Counted from the first letter of the stretch, positions 1 through 5,812 are shown. The stretch: DNA of 6,901 nucleotides from an uncultured Polyangiaceae bacterium (GCA_938004815.1 CALKVR010000242.1:1-6901); one strand, 5' to 3'. Program-made: numbers and translations. Notes: generated by a model from the sequence alone, not told the origin.

Positions 1-344
<344 letters not shown>

Positions 345-493
345 AACTTTTGCCTACCGAAACCCTGTCGCCGCCGTTAGGTGGCAACCAGAAGTAGGCT
401 TGGTTCGAAGAGCTTGAGATGAGCGACAGGTGGCTAAACCCATCGCTCGGCTCAACACGCTGCCCCTGGCGGGTCAGCGTGCTTCGGTTGTCC

Positions 494-520
494 GGCCACT
501 GCCTCAAAGATGCAGTGACC
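494..520 (-). other. Stem-loop in rRNA leader
   Basis: GGTCACTGC (520-512) pairs with GCAGTGGCC (502-494) in nine base pairs including one G-U, around a 9-nt loop. It lies between the UUCG hairpin and the start of 16S. No T-tract follows. It is probably part of the structured leader that guides processing or ribosome assembly. Confidence 0.55.
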
Positions 521-543
521 GTGACGTTCGGGACCCAGAGCTC

Positions 544-565
544 GCTCCACCCCGAAGGGCGGAGC
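544..565 (-). other. UUCG-capped stem-loop in rRNA leader
   Basis: In the transcript, GCTCCGCCC pairs with GGGTGGAGC around the loop TTCG. That gives nine base pairs including one G-U, closed by a C(UUCG)G tetraloop, one of the most stable RNA loops. No T-tract follows, so it is not a classical terminator. It lies just downstream of the boxA-like site and probably helps fold the leader. Confidence 0.6.
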
Positions 566-586
566 CGTCTCCAAATCGTACAACCC

Positions 587-599
587 AGTTTTCAAGGAC
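587..599 (-). promoter_or_regulatory. boxA-like antitermination site in rRNA leader
   Basis: On the minus strand this reads GTCCTTGAAAACT. It resembles the boxA element of bacterial rRNA leaders and spacers, which recruits the NusB/NusE antitermination complex to the nascent RNA. It lies about 240 nt before mature 16S and is followed 21 nt later by a UUCG-capped hairpin. The match is to the general TCTTTGAAAACT-type consensus by eye; function is inferred. Confidence 0.5.
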
Positions 600-648
600 C
601 GAGCCGCGCCACGCACCCGACGGCTTCGTCTGGTGGCCCCCCAGGTTC

Positions 649-663
649 TCCACAAGCTGTGGA
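649..663. repeat. Inverted repeat TCCACA-AGC-TGTGGA in rRNA leader
   Basis: Two perfect 6-bp arms (649-654 and 658-663) flank a 3-bp centre. With flanking bases, each half resembles a DnaA box (TTATCCACA): TTCTCCACA at 646-654, and GAATCCACA on the other strand at 666-658, each with two mismatches. It may be a protein-binding dyad or a short RNA hairpin. No function is shown. Confidence 0.4.
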
Positions 664-728
664 TTCTTAGGGGTCTAGCGCGACCAGCGGGCCTGACGGC
701 ACCGCCGGCATCGGCGTCCGCGCGGGAG

Positions 729-742
729 CGAAGAGCTCTTCG
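729..742. repeat. 14-bp perfect palindrome just after the P2 start
   Basis: CGAAGAG followed by CTCTTCG makes a perfect palindrome with no spacer. By the predicted start at about 752 it covers roughly +11 to +24 of the P2 transcript. That position suits a repressor site or an early-transcribed element. As RNA it could form only a 5-bp stem with a 4-nt loop. Confidence 0.5.
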
Positions 743-758
743 GCGAACGGGGAGGCGA

Positions 759-787
759 ACCTTAGAGATTCGCGCCAACCTTGTCAA
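759..787 (-). promoter_or_regulatory. rRNA promoter P2 (sigma70-type)
   Basis: A perfect -35 hexamer TTGACA (787-782), a 17-bp spacer and a -10 hexamer TAAGGT (764-759) point towards the 16S gene. The bases after the -10 (TTCGCCT) are GC-rich. GC-rich discriminators are usual in rRNA promoters under stringent (ppGpp) control. The predicted start is near 752. An inverted repeat sits only 3 bp upstream of the -35. This is the best promoter in the window. Confidence 0.75.
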
Positions 788-790
788 CGA

Positions 791-810
791 GAAAGTTCTC
801 TCGAACTTTC
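791..810. repeat. 20-bp inverted repeat abutting the P2 -35
   Basis: Arms GAAAGTTC (791-798) and GAACTTTC (803-810) are perfect 8-bp complements around TCTC. A second overlapping palindrome, GAGAA-AG-TTCTC, spans 789-800. The site occupies the place of an UP element or activator site for P2. It would also be transcribed from P1 as an 8-bp hairpin with the loop GAGA, a GNRA tetraloop. Either a DNA or an RNA role is possible. Confidence 0.6.
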
Positions 811-825
811 GGGTGACTCGGTGGG

Positions 826-847
826 GCGCCGGCTGTGCTCCCGGCGC
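826..847 (-). other. GC-rich stem-loop between rRNA promoters
   Basis: GCGCCGG (minus strand, 847-841) and CCGGCGC (832-826) form a perfect 7-bp stem around an 8-nt loop. It would lie about 11 nt into a P1 transcript. The downstream sequence is CCCCACCGAG, with no T-run, so it is not a classical intrinsic terminator. It may weaken read-through from the protein genes or attenuate P1. Confidence 0.45.
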
Positions 848-864
848 GTTCAAAGACGAGGGCT

Positions 865-892
865 ACCTTAGCGTGGCGGCGCGCGCCGTCAA
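865..892 (-). promoter_or_regulatory. rRNA promoter P1 (sigma70-type), overlapping the upstream stop codon
   Basis: The -35 is TTGACG (892-887), the spacer 16 bp and the -10 TAAGGT (870-865), identical to the P2 -10. A GC-rich discriminator (AGCCCTC) follows, with a predicted start near 858. The TGA inside TTGACG is the stop codon of the roadblock gene. The -35 and spacer are less ideal than in P2, so confidence is lower. Confidence 0.55.
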
Positions 893-1623
893 GCGCGTGG
901 CCCCTTACCCCCGAAGACATCGCCGCTGCGGCCCGTGAGCAGGGCCTGGTTCGAGACGTCGATGCGGTCGTCGACGAACCAGAGGCGCCTCGACTCCCGC
1001 AGAAGCATCACCTCCGCCCCGCTCGCGAGCCGGATCCTGAATCCGCGCTCCTTGGCGCCAAGCCCGACGAGCGCCCCCAGCACTTCGACCTCGAGCCACG
1101 GCGAGTCGTGATCACGGGCGCCGAGGGGCGCGATGGGCCGAACGCGCCGCGGTCTGCCGCCTGCTGCGAAAACCTCGACCTCGACGCGGTACCACTCGGG
1201 GATGCGGTCGGCGTCGAGGCCCGCCTCGGTGAGAATCCGAAACGCGGTCTCGTCGAGCGCTCGACGAGAGACCGCGAACGTCCCGAGCGGGCGTACGACG
1301 AGGAGCAAGCTGTAGCTCTCGTCGAGCGTGCGCAGCACGTAGCCGGCTCGGCGCGTCGCCACGCACACTTCGCGCGCCGGCGAGTGCCAGACGCAGTCCG
1401 CGAGCTCGTTCAGCACGAGCCCGAAGGTCGCGGCCGCGACCTTCAGGTCGAACGGCTCGAGCTCGCCCGCGTAGTCGACCGTCTCGCCCTCGGAGTCGAC
1501 GATTGCCGCTCCCCGGATGAACGGAACGGCTTCGAGGAGCTGCTCGAGGATGAGGGCGAACGGGCTCGCGGCCTGGTCGCGCGCCGGGCTCGCGCGCCGC
1601 CGCGGGCTCGCCGCGGGTGTCAT
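889..1623 (-). CDS. Roadblock/LC7-domain protein with an unassigned C-terminal half
   Basis: This 244-residue protein begins with a basic, Ala/Pro-rich stretch (1-20), followed by a roadblock/LC7-like domain (about 21-118). The hallmark is LEQLLEAVPFIRGAAIVDSE near residues 26-45: a helix, then a hydrophobic strand ending in an acidic turn, and later a strand SLLLVVRP (105-112). Roadblock proteins such as myxobacterial MglB dimerise and act on small Ras-like GTPases; which partner this one has is not visible here. Residues 119-244 are predicted alpha/beta and match no family I recognise; positions 175-222 look strand-rich. The ATG overlaps the TGA of the lipoprotein gene (ATGA, 1623-1620), implying translational coupling. 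The stop codon lies inside the rRNA P1 -35. The domain call is by pattern, without a profile search. Confidence 0.75.
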   Translation of the reverse strand: MTPAASPRRRASPARDQAASPFALILEQLLEAVPFIRGAAIVDSEGETVDYAGELEPFDLKVAAATFGLVLNELADCVWHSPAREVCVATRRAGYVLRTLDESYSLLLVVRPLGTFAVSRRALDETAFRILTEAGLDADRIPEWYRVEVEVFAAGGRPRRVRPIAPLGARDHDSPWLEVEVLGALVGLGAKERGFRIRLASGAEVMLLRESRRLWFVDDRIDVSNQALLTGRSGDVFGGKGPRA

Positions 1624-2600
1624 TGCCCGACCCGAACCTCGGCGAGCGAGCCGTCGGCGCTCCGCTCGTACTCCACGCGGTGCTTGCTCTTGAGCTCGCC
1701 GAGCAACGCGTCGGTGATGCGCCGCGTGCGGTCGGCGTAGATCTCGTCGGCGAAGCGCTGGCGGCGCATCTCGAGCGCCTGAAACTCAGCCGGGATCGAC
1801 TTGACCCCCACGACCACGTGGACGCCGTACTCGGTGCGAAAGACCATGATCTCGCCGGCCCGCAGCGGCATCACGCGCGCGACGAAGCTCTCGACGAACG
1901 GCTGCCGGTCTTCTCGCACGCGAGTGACGGTGAGGTTGTCGGCGGCCACGGGCGGCGTCGAAGCTGCCTCGACGCGGAAGCCGTCACGGGCGACCTTCTT
2001 CGCTGCTTCGAGGAACTCGCCCAACCCGCCGGTCGGCTCCTGCAGCGCGGCGTTGTCGAAGTCGTAGCTCGCCTCGTCCTTCCGAAGCTTTTCGGCGGGC
2101 GCCTCGGCGGCGGCGCGAATGCGGGCGGCGACGGCCTCGGCCTTGACCCATACGTCCTCTGCGCTGTCCTTGGGCACCATGACGACGGCGTTGCCCGTCA
2201 CGACGCTCGCGGGCCGGGCCACGCGGGTCCAGTACTTCTCGGTCTTCTCTTCGACCTCGCCGTCGGTGGGGGGGCCCTCGGCGCGCGCCTGCTTCGCGAG
2301 GTCGGCCAGCAACAGGCGCGCGAGCACGCGATCGCTGGCTGCGTCGACGCGCTCGGGCGACAGCTTGGTGCGCGCCTCGGCCGCCCACACCGCGTCGAAG
2401 AGGGCACGGTCGAGAGCGGCCTCTGGAGCCACCGACTGCGCGGCCGCGATCCTTCGGACCGTGTCGGCGGCGACCTGCTCTTCACCGACGCGCGCCACGA
2501 GCTCGCCATCGAGCGCGCGGCGCTCGACGGGGGCGGGCCGCGTGTCACCGCACGCTGCGAAAACGACCAACAAGACGAGCGGAGCCGCGCGCCTGCTCAC
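1620..2600 (-). CDS. Lipoprotein, SurA/parvulin-like foldase or chaperone
   Basis: This 326-residue protein starts with an arginine-containing n-region, a hydrophobic core and a lipobox ending VFAAC, so Cys17 is the likely lipidation site. Residue +2 is Gly rather than Asp, which favours outer-membrane sorting. Residues 32-43 (GELVARVGEEQV) resemble the N-terminal strand of SurA-type proteins, followed by helices (45-125). A parvulin-like (PpiC) region spans about 128-257; its end, PLRAGEI...FRTEYGVHVVVGV (235-256), is characteristic and includes His251. The first conserved His of active parvulins seems absent; GNAVVMV (136-142) occupies its place. A chaperone rather than a peptidyl-prolyl isomerase is therefore likely. 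The start is GTG, overlapping the previous stop (GTGA, 2600-2597), which favours this start. A long charged helical tail closes the protein. Confidence 0.72.
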   Translation of the reverse strand: MSRRAAPLVLLVVFAACGDTRPAPVERRALDGELVARVGEEQVAADTVRRIAAAQSVAPEAALDRALFDAVWAAEARTKLSPERVDAASDRVLARLLLADLAKQARAEGPPTDGEVEEKTEKYWTRVARPASVVTGNAVVMVPKDSAEDVWVKAEAVAARIRAAAEAPAEKLRKDEASYDFDNAALQEPTGGLGEFLEAAKKVARDGFRVEAASTPPVAADNLTVTRVREDRQPFVESFVARVMPLRAGEIMVFRTEYGVHVVVGVKSIPAEFQALEMRRQRFADEIYADRTRRITDALLGELKSKHRVEYERSADGSLAEVRVGQ

Positions 2601-2779
2601 GCCGCGCCCCCGCGCGGCCTCAGGATCTCGGTGGACGCCCGGAGGGCGAGGCCGCCGATGATCATCAGGTAGATCGCGCGAAAGTCTTGGCTGTCACCGA
2701 GCGCGCTCAGACCGAAGCCGAACGCTACGGCCGCTACCCCCACGAGAAGGATGGCCAGGATGTCGATCGCGCGGGACAA
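2597..2779 (-). CDS. Small two-helix membrane protein
   Basis: This 60-residue protein has two hydrophobic segments, about 6-26 (DILAILLVGVAAVAFGFGLS) and 34-50 (RAIYLMIIGGLALRAST), joined by a short charged loop (GDSQDF) and ended by a basic tail (RPRGG). It is likely an inner-membrane hairpin of unknown function. The start is TTG; no in-frame ATG or better start exists, and an internal GTG would remove the first helix. No Shine-Dalgarno sequence is visible. Its stop overlaps the GTG of the lipoprotein gene by 4 nt, which supports it being a real coupled gene. Small proteins of this kind sit next to lipoproteins in other myxobacteria, as far as I recall, but no function is known to me. Confidence 0.65.
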   Translation of the reverse strand: MSRAIDILAILLVGVAAVAFGFGLSALGDSQDFRAIYLMIIGGLALRASTEILRPRGGAA

Positions 2780-2787
2780 GGGGCTGG

Positions 2788-2817
2788 AGCATAGCGCTCG
2801 GACCCGCCGAGCGTCAG
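2788..2817 (-). promoter_or_regulatory. Possible internal promoter before the small membrane protein
   Basis: CTGACG (2817-2812), an 18-bp spacer and TATGCT (2793-2788) each match the sigma70 consensus at four of six positions. The predicted start is about 2781, only 2 nt before the TTG start at 2779, so a transcript would be nearly leaderless. The -35 again contains the upstream gene's TGA stop. The match is weak and overlaps the hairpin, so it is tentative. Confidence 0.2.
2795..2813 (-). other. Hairpin directly after the stop of the proline-linker gene
   Basis: CGCTCGG (minus strand, 2813-2807) and CCGAGCG (2801-2795) are perfect 7-bp arms around a 5-nt loop. The first arm begins at the base after the TGA at 2816-2814. 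No T-tract follows. It could be a T-less terminator, an mRNA 3'-end stabiliser or an attenuator before the small membrane gene. Confidence 0.5.
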
Positions 2818-3443
2818 CCCACCACTTCGCTGATCTCGACCGACAGCGCCGGGAGCGCCATCGCGTCCGCCGGGGGCTTGCCGTAGCGCATCGCGGCGAA
2901 CTTCTCGCGGTCGGCCCAGACCGTCACCGACGTCATCTTGCCCGTCTTGGGCTCACGAACCAGGTAGCAGGCGGTCACGCCGGGCTGGGTGCGCAGCCAC
3001 TCCTGGTAGGCGACGGCCTTCTTGAACGCCGCGGGGTCGGGTGGGTTGTGGACGGCGACGCGGCAGATCGCCCGGAGAGCGGGGTCGGTCGCGACCGGGG
3101 GCTGCGGCGCTTCGGCGGGCGCGGGAGGCGGCGGCGGAGCCGGCGGCGCGGGCTGCGCGATGGTGACGGGCGGCGCGAGCACCCGGGGGGCCTCGAGCGG
3201 CTTCGGCTCCGGAGCCGACGACAGATTCTCGCGCACCCAGAGCAGCCCGATTCGCTCCACCGAATCGGCGCCTTCGACACCGAGCTCTTCGACCTCGACC
3301 GCGCGCCCGCGAACCTGGAACGCGCCGATACGCACGCCCGCCGCGTCGAAGACGTCGAACTTTCCGCCGCCGAGCACCTTCGCGTCGTAGTGACGGTCGT
3401 CGATGAAGATGCGGTTCCGAACGACGCGTGTCCCGGCGCTCAT
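2814..3443 (-). CDS. Two-domain protein with proline-rich linker, function unknown
   Basis: The protein has 209 residues. Residues 1-75 form a strand-rich, charged domain (RNRIFIDDRHYDAKVLGGGKFDVFD... with repeated hydrophobic/Gly alternation). A proline/alanine-rich linker follows at about 79-118, including a PAPPAPPPPPAPAEAP run. Residues 123-209 form a compact alpha/beta domain: strand AICRVAVHNP, helix AAFKKAVAYQEWLRTQPG, strand ACYLVREPKTGK, strand MTSVTVWADREKF. That order and the wording VTSVTVWADRE resemble the dimeric alpha-beta barrel (ABM-like) fold, an inference by eye. No signal peptide or membrane segment is visible, so it is probably cytoplasmic. The ATG lies 15 nt after the previous gene's stop; no clear Shine-Dalgarno sequence is seen. 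A hairpin starts directly after its stop. Confidence 0.65.
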   Translation of the reverse strand: MSAGTRVVRNRIFIDDRHYDAKVLGGGKFDVFDAAGVRIGAFQVRGRAVEVEELGVEGADSVERIGLLWVRENLSSAPEPKPLEAPRVLAPPVTIAQPAPPAPPPPPAPAEAPQPPVATDPALRAICRVAVHNPPDPAAFKKAVAYQEWLRTQPGVTACYLVREPKTGKMTSVTVWADREKFAAMRYGKPPADAMALPALSVEISEVVG

Positions 3444-3456
3444 CGATGGGCCATCG
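3444..3456 (-). repeat. Short dyad filling the 15-nt gap between two genes
   Basis: CGATGG and CCATCG flank a single centre base, ending at the ATG of the proline-linker gene and beginning 2 nt after the TGA of the membrane gene. As RNA it would be a 5-bp stem with a 3-nt loop right before the start codon, which could reduce initiation. It is short and may be chance. Confidence 0.3.
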
Positions 3457-3458
3457 TA

Positions 3459-4268
3459 TCAGGTCCGCAGCACGAGCAACGCGGCGCCCGCCATCGCCAC
3501 GACGAGGAGGGCGATGACCGCGCGCAGCGCCTCGCGCGGCAGCGAGGTGACTGGAGCACGGCGCGCCTTGGCACGGGCGATGGCGACGGTCGCCGACGCG
3601 CTCACCACCGCGACCGCCAGCCCGACGCCAGCCGCTTGCGCGAGGAGCGCGCGAGAGGGGTCGCGGACCGACCACGCGACGACGATGAGCGCGAGACCGG
3701 CGAGGACGCCTGCTGCGGTCACGGGGACAGCCCCGGGCGGCAGCGTGCTGCGCGCGCGCAGGACGCCGCCCGCGTCGTCTTGCGGCGCCTCGGTGCGAAA
3801 GCGCCAAGGCTCACCCCACGAGAACGCGTACACGCCCCAGGCGATGGCGCCAATGCCGGCCCGTACCGTATCGAGACGCGAAGGATCGAGCGCCGACGGC
3901 GTGAGCAGCCAGACGACGGTCGCGAGGGCGAGGAACGCCGAGATGCCGAGCTGCCGGCCGATCTTCTTTCTCGTCGGCATCAGGATGGGCCCCGCGACAC
4001 CGACGCCGAGACAGGCTACGGCGAGAGACCGCTCGCCCCACCCCCCCGCGCGAGAGAACGCAGCGGGAGCGATCGTCACGGCCCACGCAAACGCCGCGCA
4101 GACGACGCGCTGCACGACCCCCGGCTCGGTGAGGAGCGTCGAGCGAGCGGCTTCGGGATCGGGCTGCGTTGGCCCGACCGGCGCGGGCGCGGCAGGCGCC
4201 CCCGAGGGGCCGACGACGGGCGACCCGGCGCCGTCGGGTGCAGGCCCGAGAGCAGAGCCGGTCGCCAT
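3459..4268 (-). CDS. Polytopic membrane protein, function unknown
   Basis: The protein has 269 residues. The N-terminal 45 are Gly/Pro/Ala-rich and probably disordered. Six or seven hydrophobic segments follow: about 52-70, 81-98, 107-123, 134-150 (weaker), 181-200, 207-231 and 247-267. Basic residues between segments (TRKKIGRQ at 99-106, ARAKARR at 231-237) would sit on the cytoplasmic side by the positive-inside rule. No transport, enzymatic or family motif is recognisable. The ATG at 4268 lies only 6 nt after the pepA stop, so it is probably co-transcribed and translated by reinitiation. No Shine-Dalgarno sequence is apparent. It lies between pepA and the proline-linker gene, but no functional tie is evident. 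Confidence 0.7.
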   Translation of the reverse strand: MATGSALGPAPDGAGSPVVGPSGAPAAPAPVGPTQPDPEAARSTLLTEPGVVQRVVCAAFAWAVTIAPAAFSRAGGWGERSLAVACLGVGVAGPILMPTRKKIGRQLGISAFLALATVVWLLTPSALDPSRLDTVRAGIGAIAWGVYAFSWGEPWRFRTEAPQDDAGGVLRARSTLPPGAVPVTAAGVLAGLALIVVAWSVRDPSRALLAQAAGVGLAVAVVSASATVAIARAKARRAPVTSLPREALRAVIALLVVAMAGAALLVLRT

Positions 4269-4277
4269 GACGCGTCA
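4268..4277. repeat. 10-bp palindrome spanning the pepA stop and next start
   Basis: TGACGCGTCA is a perfect palindrome covering the pepA stop TGA and the first base of the next gene's ATG. It is short in a GC-rich genome and may be chance, but it fits the pattern of dyads at stop codons in this window. Confidence 0.3.
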
Positions 4278-5807
4278 GGCGTTGGCGCCGCCCGCGTACA
4301 TCTCGATCAGCCGGAGGTACGTGAGCACGCCGTGGCCCGTGCCGCCCTTCGAGTAGATGCCGTACGCGCGCGAGGCCATCGAGGGCCCGGCGATGTCGAT
4401 GTGGACCCAGGGGGTGCTGCCCACGAACTCGCGAAGGAAGAGCGCGGCCGTGATCGACCCGCCCCAGCGGTCGGCGGTGTGCTTGAGGTCGGCCCAGTCG
4501 CTCTTGAGCCCGTCTCGGAGCTCTTCGATGAGCGGCATGTGCCACATCGACTCGCCCGCGTCGCGGGCGGCCGAGCGGACCTTGTCGGCCAGATCGTCTT
4601 GGTTCGCGTAGAAGCCGCTCGTCAGCGTGCCGAGCGCGACGACGCAGGCGCCCGTGAGCGTCGCGTTGTCGAGCATGAGGTCGGGCTTGAGCTCGCGGCC
4701 GTACGCGAGCGCGTCGGCGAGGACGAGCCGCCCCTCGGCGTCGGTGTTGATGATCTCGACCGTCTTGCCGTCGAGCGAGCCAAAGATGTCGGCGGGGCGG
4801 TAGGCCTCGCCGTCGGGCATGTTCTCGGCGGAGCCGATGATGCCGTGGACCTCGACGTCGGGCTTGAGCACGCTGAGCGCGGCCATGAGCGCGACCACGT
4901 TGGCGGCGCCGCCCATGTCGCCCTTCATGTCCTCCATCCCCTGCGCGGGCTTGATGCAGAGGCCGCCGGAGTCGAACGTGAGGCCCTTGCCCACGAAGAC
5001 GAGCTTTTTCTTGGGCGCGCGCTTGGCCCCCGGCTCGGCGGCGGGGGTGTACGTCATGTGGATCAGGCGAGGGTCTTTCGCGCTGCCCTGCCCGACCGCG
5101 AGGATGAGCTTCATCCCGCGCTTCTGCAGCGCGGGCTTGTCGAAGACGGTGCACTTGAGCCCGCGCTCTTTGCACATGTCCTGACAGAACTTGGCGAGCG
5201 ACTCGGGGTAGAGCTCGTTGGGCGGCTCGTTGATGAGGTCGCGCGCGATGCAGATCGCTTCGCCCACGAGGCGGCCGGTATCGACCGACTCGCGCGCCGC
5301 GCGATCGAGCTTCGCCGTCGTCACGAGGGTGACCGACTCGAGGCTCGCCTTGGGCAGCCGATCACCGGTCAGGTACTTGGTGAAGCGGTACGCCCCGAGG
5401 ACCACGCCCTCGGCGGCGGCGCGCTCGCCCGCGTCGACCCCGTAGGGCACCTCGAGCGCGAGAGACGAGGCTCGCCCCGCCTGGGCGACGCGCGCAGCCT
5501 TGGCCGCGAGCAAGCGAACCTGAGCCGACGTCGGCGCGGCGCTGCCCAGCCCCATGAGCACCACGCGCGCCGGTTTCAGCTTGCCGTTCGTCGCGAACTC
5601 GACGACCTGGTCCTTTTTCCCGGTGAACTCTTCGCGCTTCAACGTCTTGCCCACGATCGGGCCGAGCGCCTTGGTCAGCGCGGCGAGCACGCCGGCCTTC
5701 GGTGAGGCGCCCTCGACGATGCCGATCACGGCAACATCGGCGGGTACGTTGAGCGGTGCGGTTGCCTTGAGCGTGATTTTCAGGGGCATACGATCAATGG
5801 CGCGCAT
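4275..5807 (-). CDS. pepA: Leucyl aminopeptidase, M17 family (PepA)
   Basis: This enzyme removes N-terminal residues, leucine preferred, from peptides using two metal ions, and acts in cytoplasmic peptide turnover. The 510 residues match the usual length (E. coli PepA has 503). The catalytic C-terminal domain is complete: GKGLTFDSGG (273-282), CIKP, MKGDMGG and the family signature NTDAEGRL (354-361). By motif, metal ligands are Lys274, Asp279, Asp297, Asp356 and Glu358, and the catalytic pair is Lys286 and Arg360. These equal the E. coli positions plus four throughout. The N-terminal domain (about 1-165) is more variable, as usual. The start is uncertain: ATG at 5807 follows TAG directly, while Met7 at 5789 gives MPLKITLK; neither has a clear Shine-Dalgarno sequence. 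It follows fbaB by 25 nt. Some M17 proteins also bind DNA; nothing here tests that. Confidence 0.96.
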   Translation of the reverse strand: MRAIDRMPLKITLKATAPLNVPADVAVIGIVEGASPKAGVLAALTKALGPIVGKTLKREEFTGKKDQVVEFATNGKLKPARVVLMGLGSAAPTSAQVRLLAAKAARVAQAGRASSLALEVPYGVDAGERAAAEGVVLGAYRFTKYLTGDRLPKASLESVTLVTTAKLDRAARESVDTGRLVGEAICIARDLINEPPNELYPESLAKFCQDMCKERGLKCTVFDKPALQKRGMKLILAVGQGSAKDPRLIHMTYTPAAEPGAKRAPKKKLVFVGKGLTFDSGGLCIKPAQGMEDMKGDMGGAANVVALMAALSVLKPDVEVHGIIGSAENMPDGEAYRPADIFGSLDGKTVEIINTDAEGRLVLADALAYGRELKPDLMLDNATLTGACVVALGTLTSGFYANQDDLADKVRSAARDAGESMWHMPLIEELRDGLKSDWADLKHTADRWGGSITAALFLREFVGSTPWVHIDIAGPSMASRAYGIYSKGGTGHGVLTYLRLIEMYAGGANA

Positions 5808-5812
5808 CTAAG

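Larger units (their letters stand above)
345..752 (-). other. 16S rRNA precursor leader
   Basis: About 408 nt lie between the predicted start of the nearer promoter (P2) and mature 16S. I see no credible protein gene here. The leader holds a 14-bp palindrome near its 5' end, a TCCACA/TGTGGA inverted repeat, a boxA-like site and three stem-loops. The last stem-loop (GAGCGA at 448-443 with TCGCTC at 426-421) is about 77 nt before mature 16S. The RNase III processing stem cannot be assigned because the 16S trailer is outside the window. The leader length depends on the inferred promoter positions. Confidence 0.7.

Noticed and set aside
670..700. A third rRNA promoter with TAGACC as -10
   Set aside because: Only three of six -10 bases match and no acceptable -35 lies 16-18 bp upstream.
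2268..2274. A 7-G run within the lipoprotein gene, and a 7-C run at 4041-4047, as phase-variation sites
   Set aside because: Runs of this length are expected in GC-rich coding DNA and both genes are intact. Nothing else points to phase variation.
1617..2672. A 351-codon open frame on the plus strand
   Set aside because: It is antisense to the lipoprotein gene, which has a lipobox, parvulin features and coupled overlaps. The plus-strand product is low-complexity and has no motif.
3811..5175. A 454-codon open frame on the minus strand inside pepA
   Set aside because: It is out of frame with pepA, whose catalytic motifs are intact, and the product is an Arg/Ala/His-rich artefact.
2751..5705. 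A 984-codon open frame on the plus strand
   Set aside because: It runs antisense to four clear genes including pepA. Its Arg/His/Asp-rich composition is typical of antisense frames in GC-rich DNA, and no domain is recognisable.
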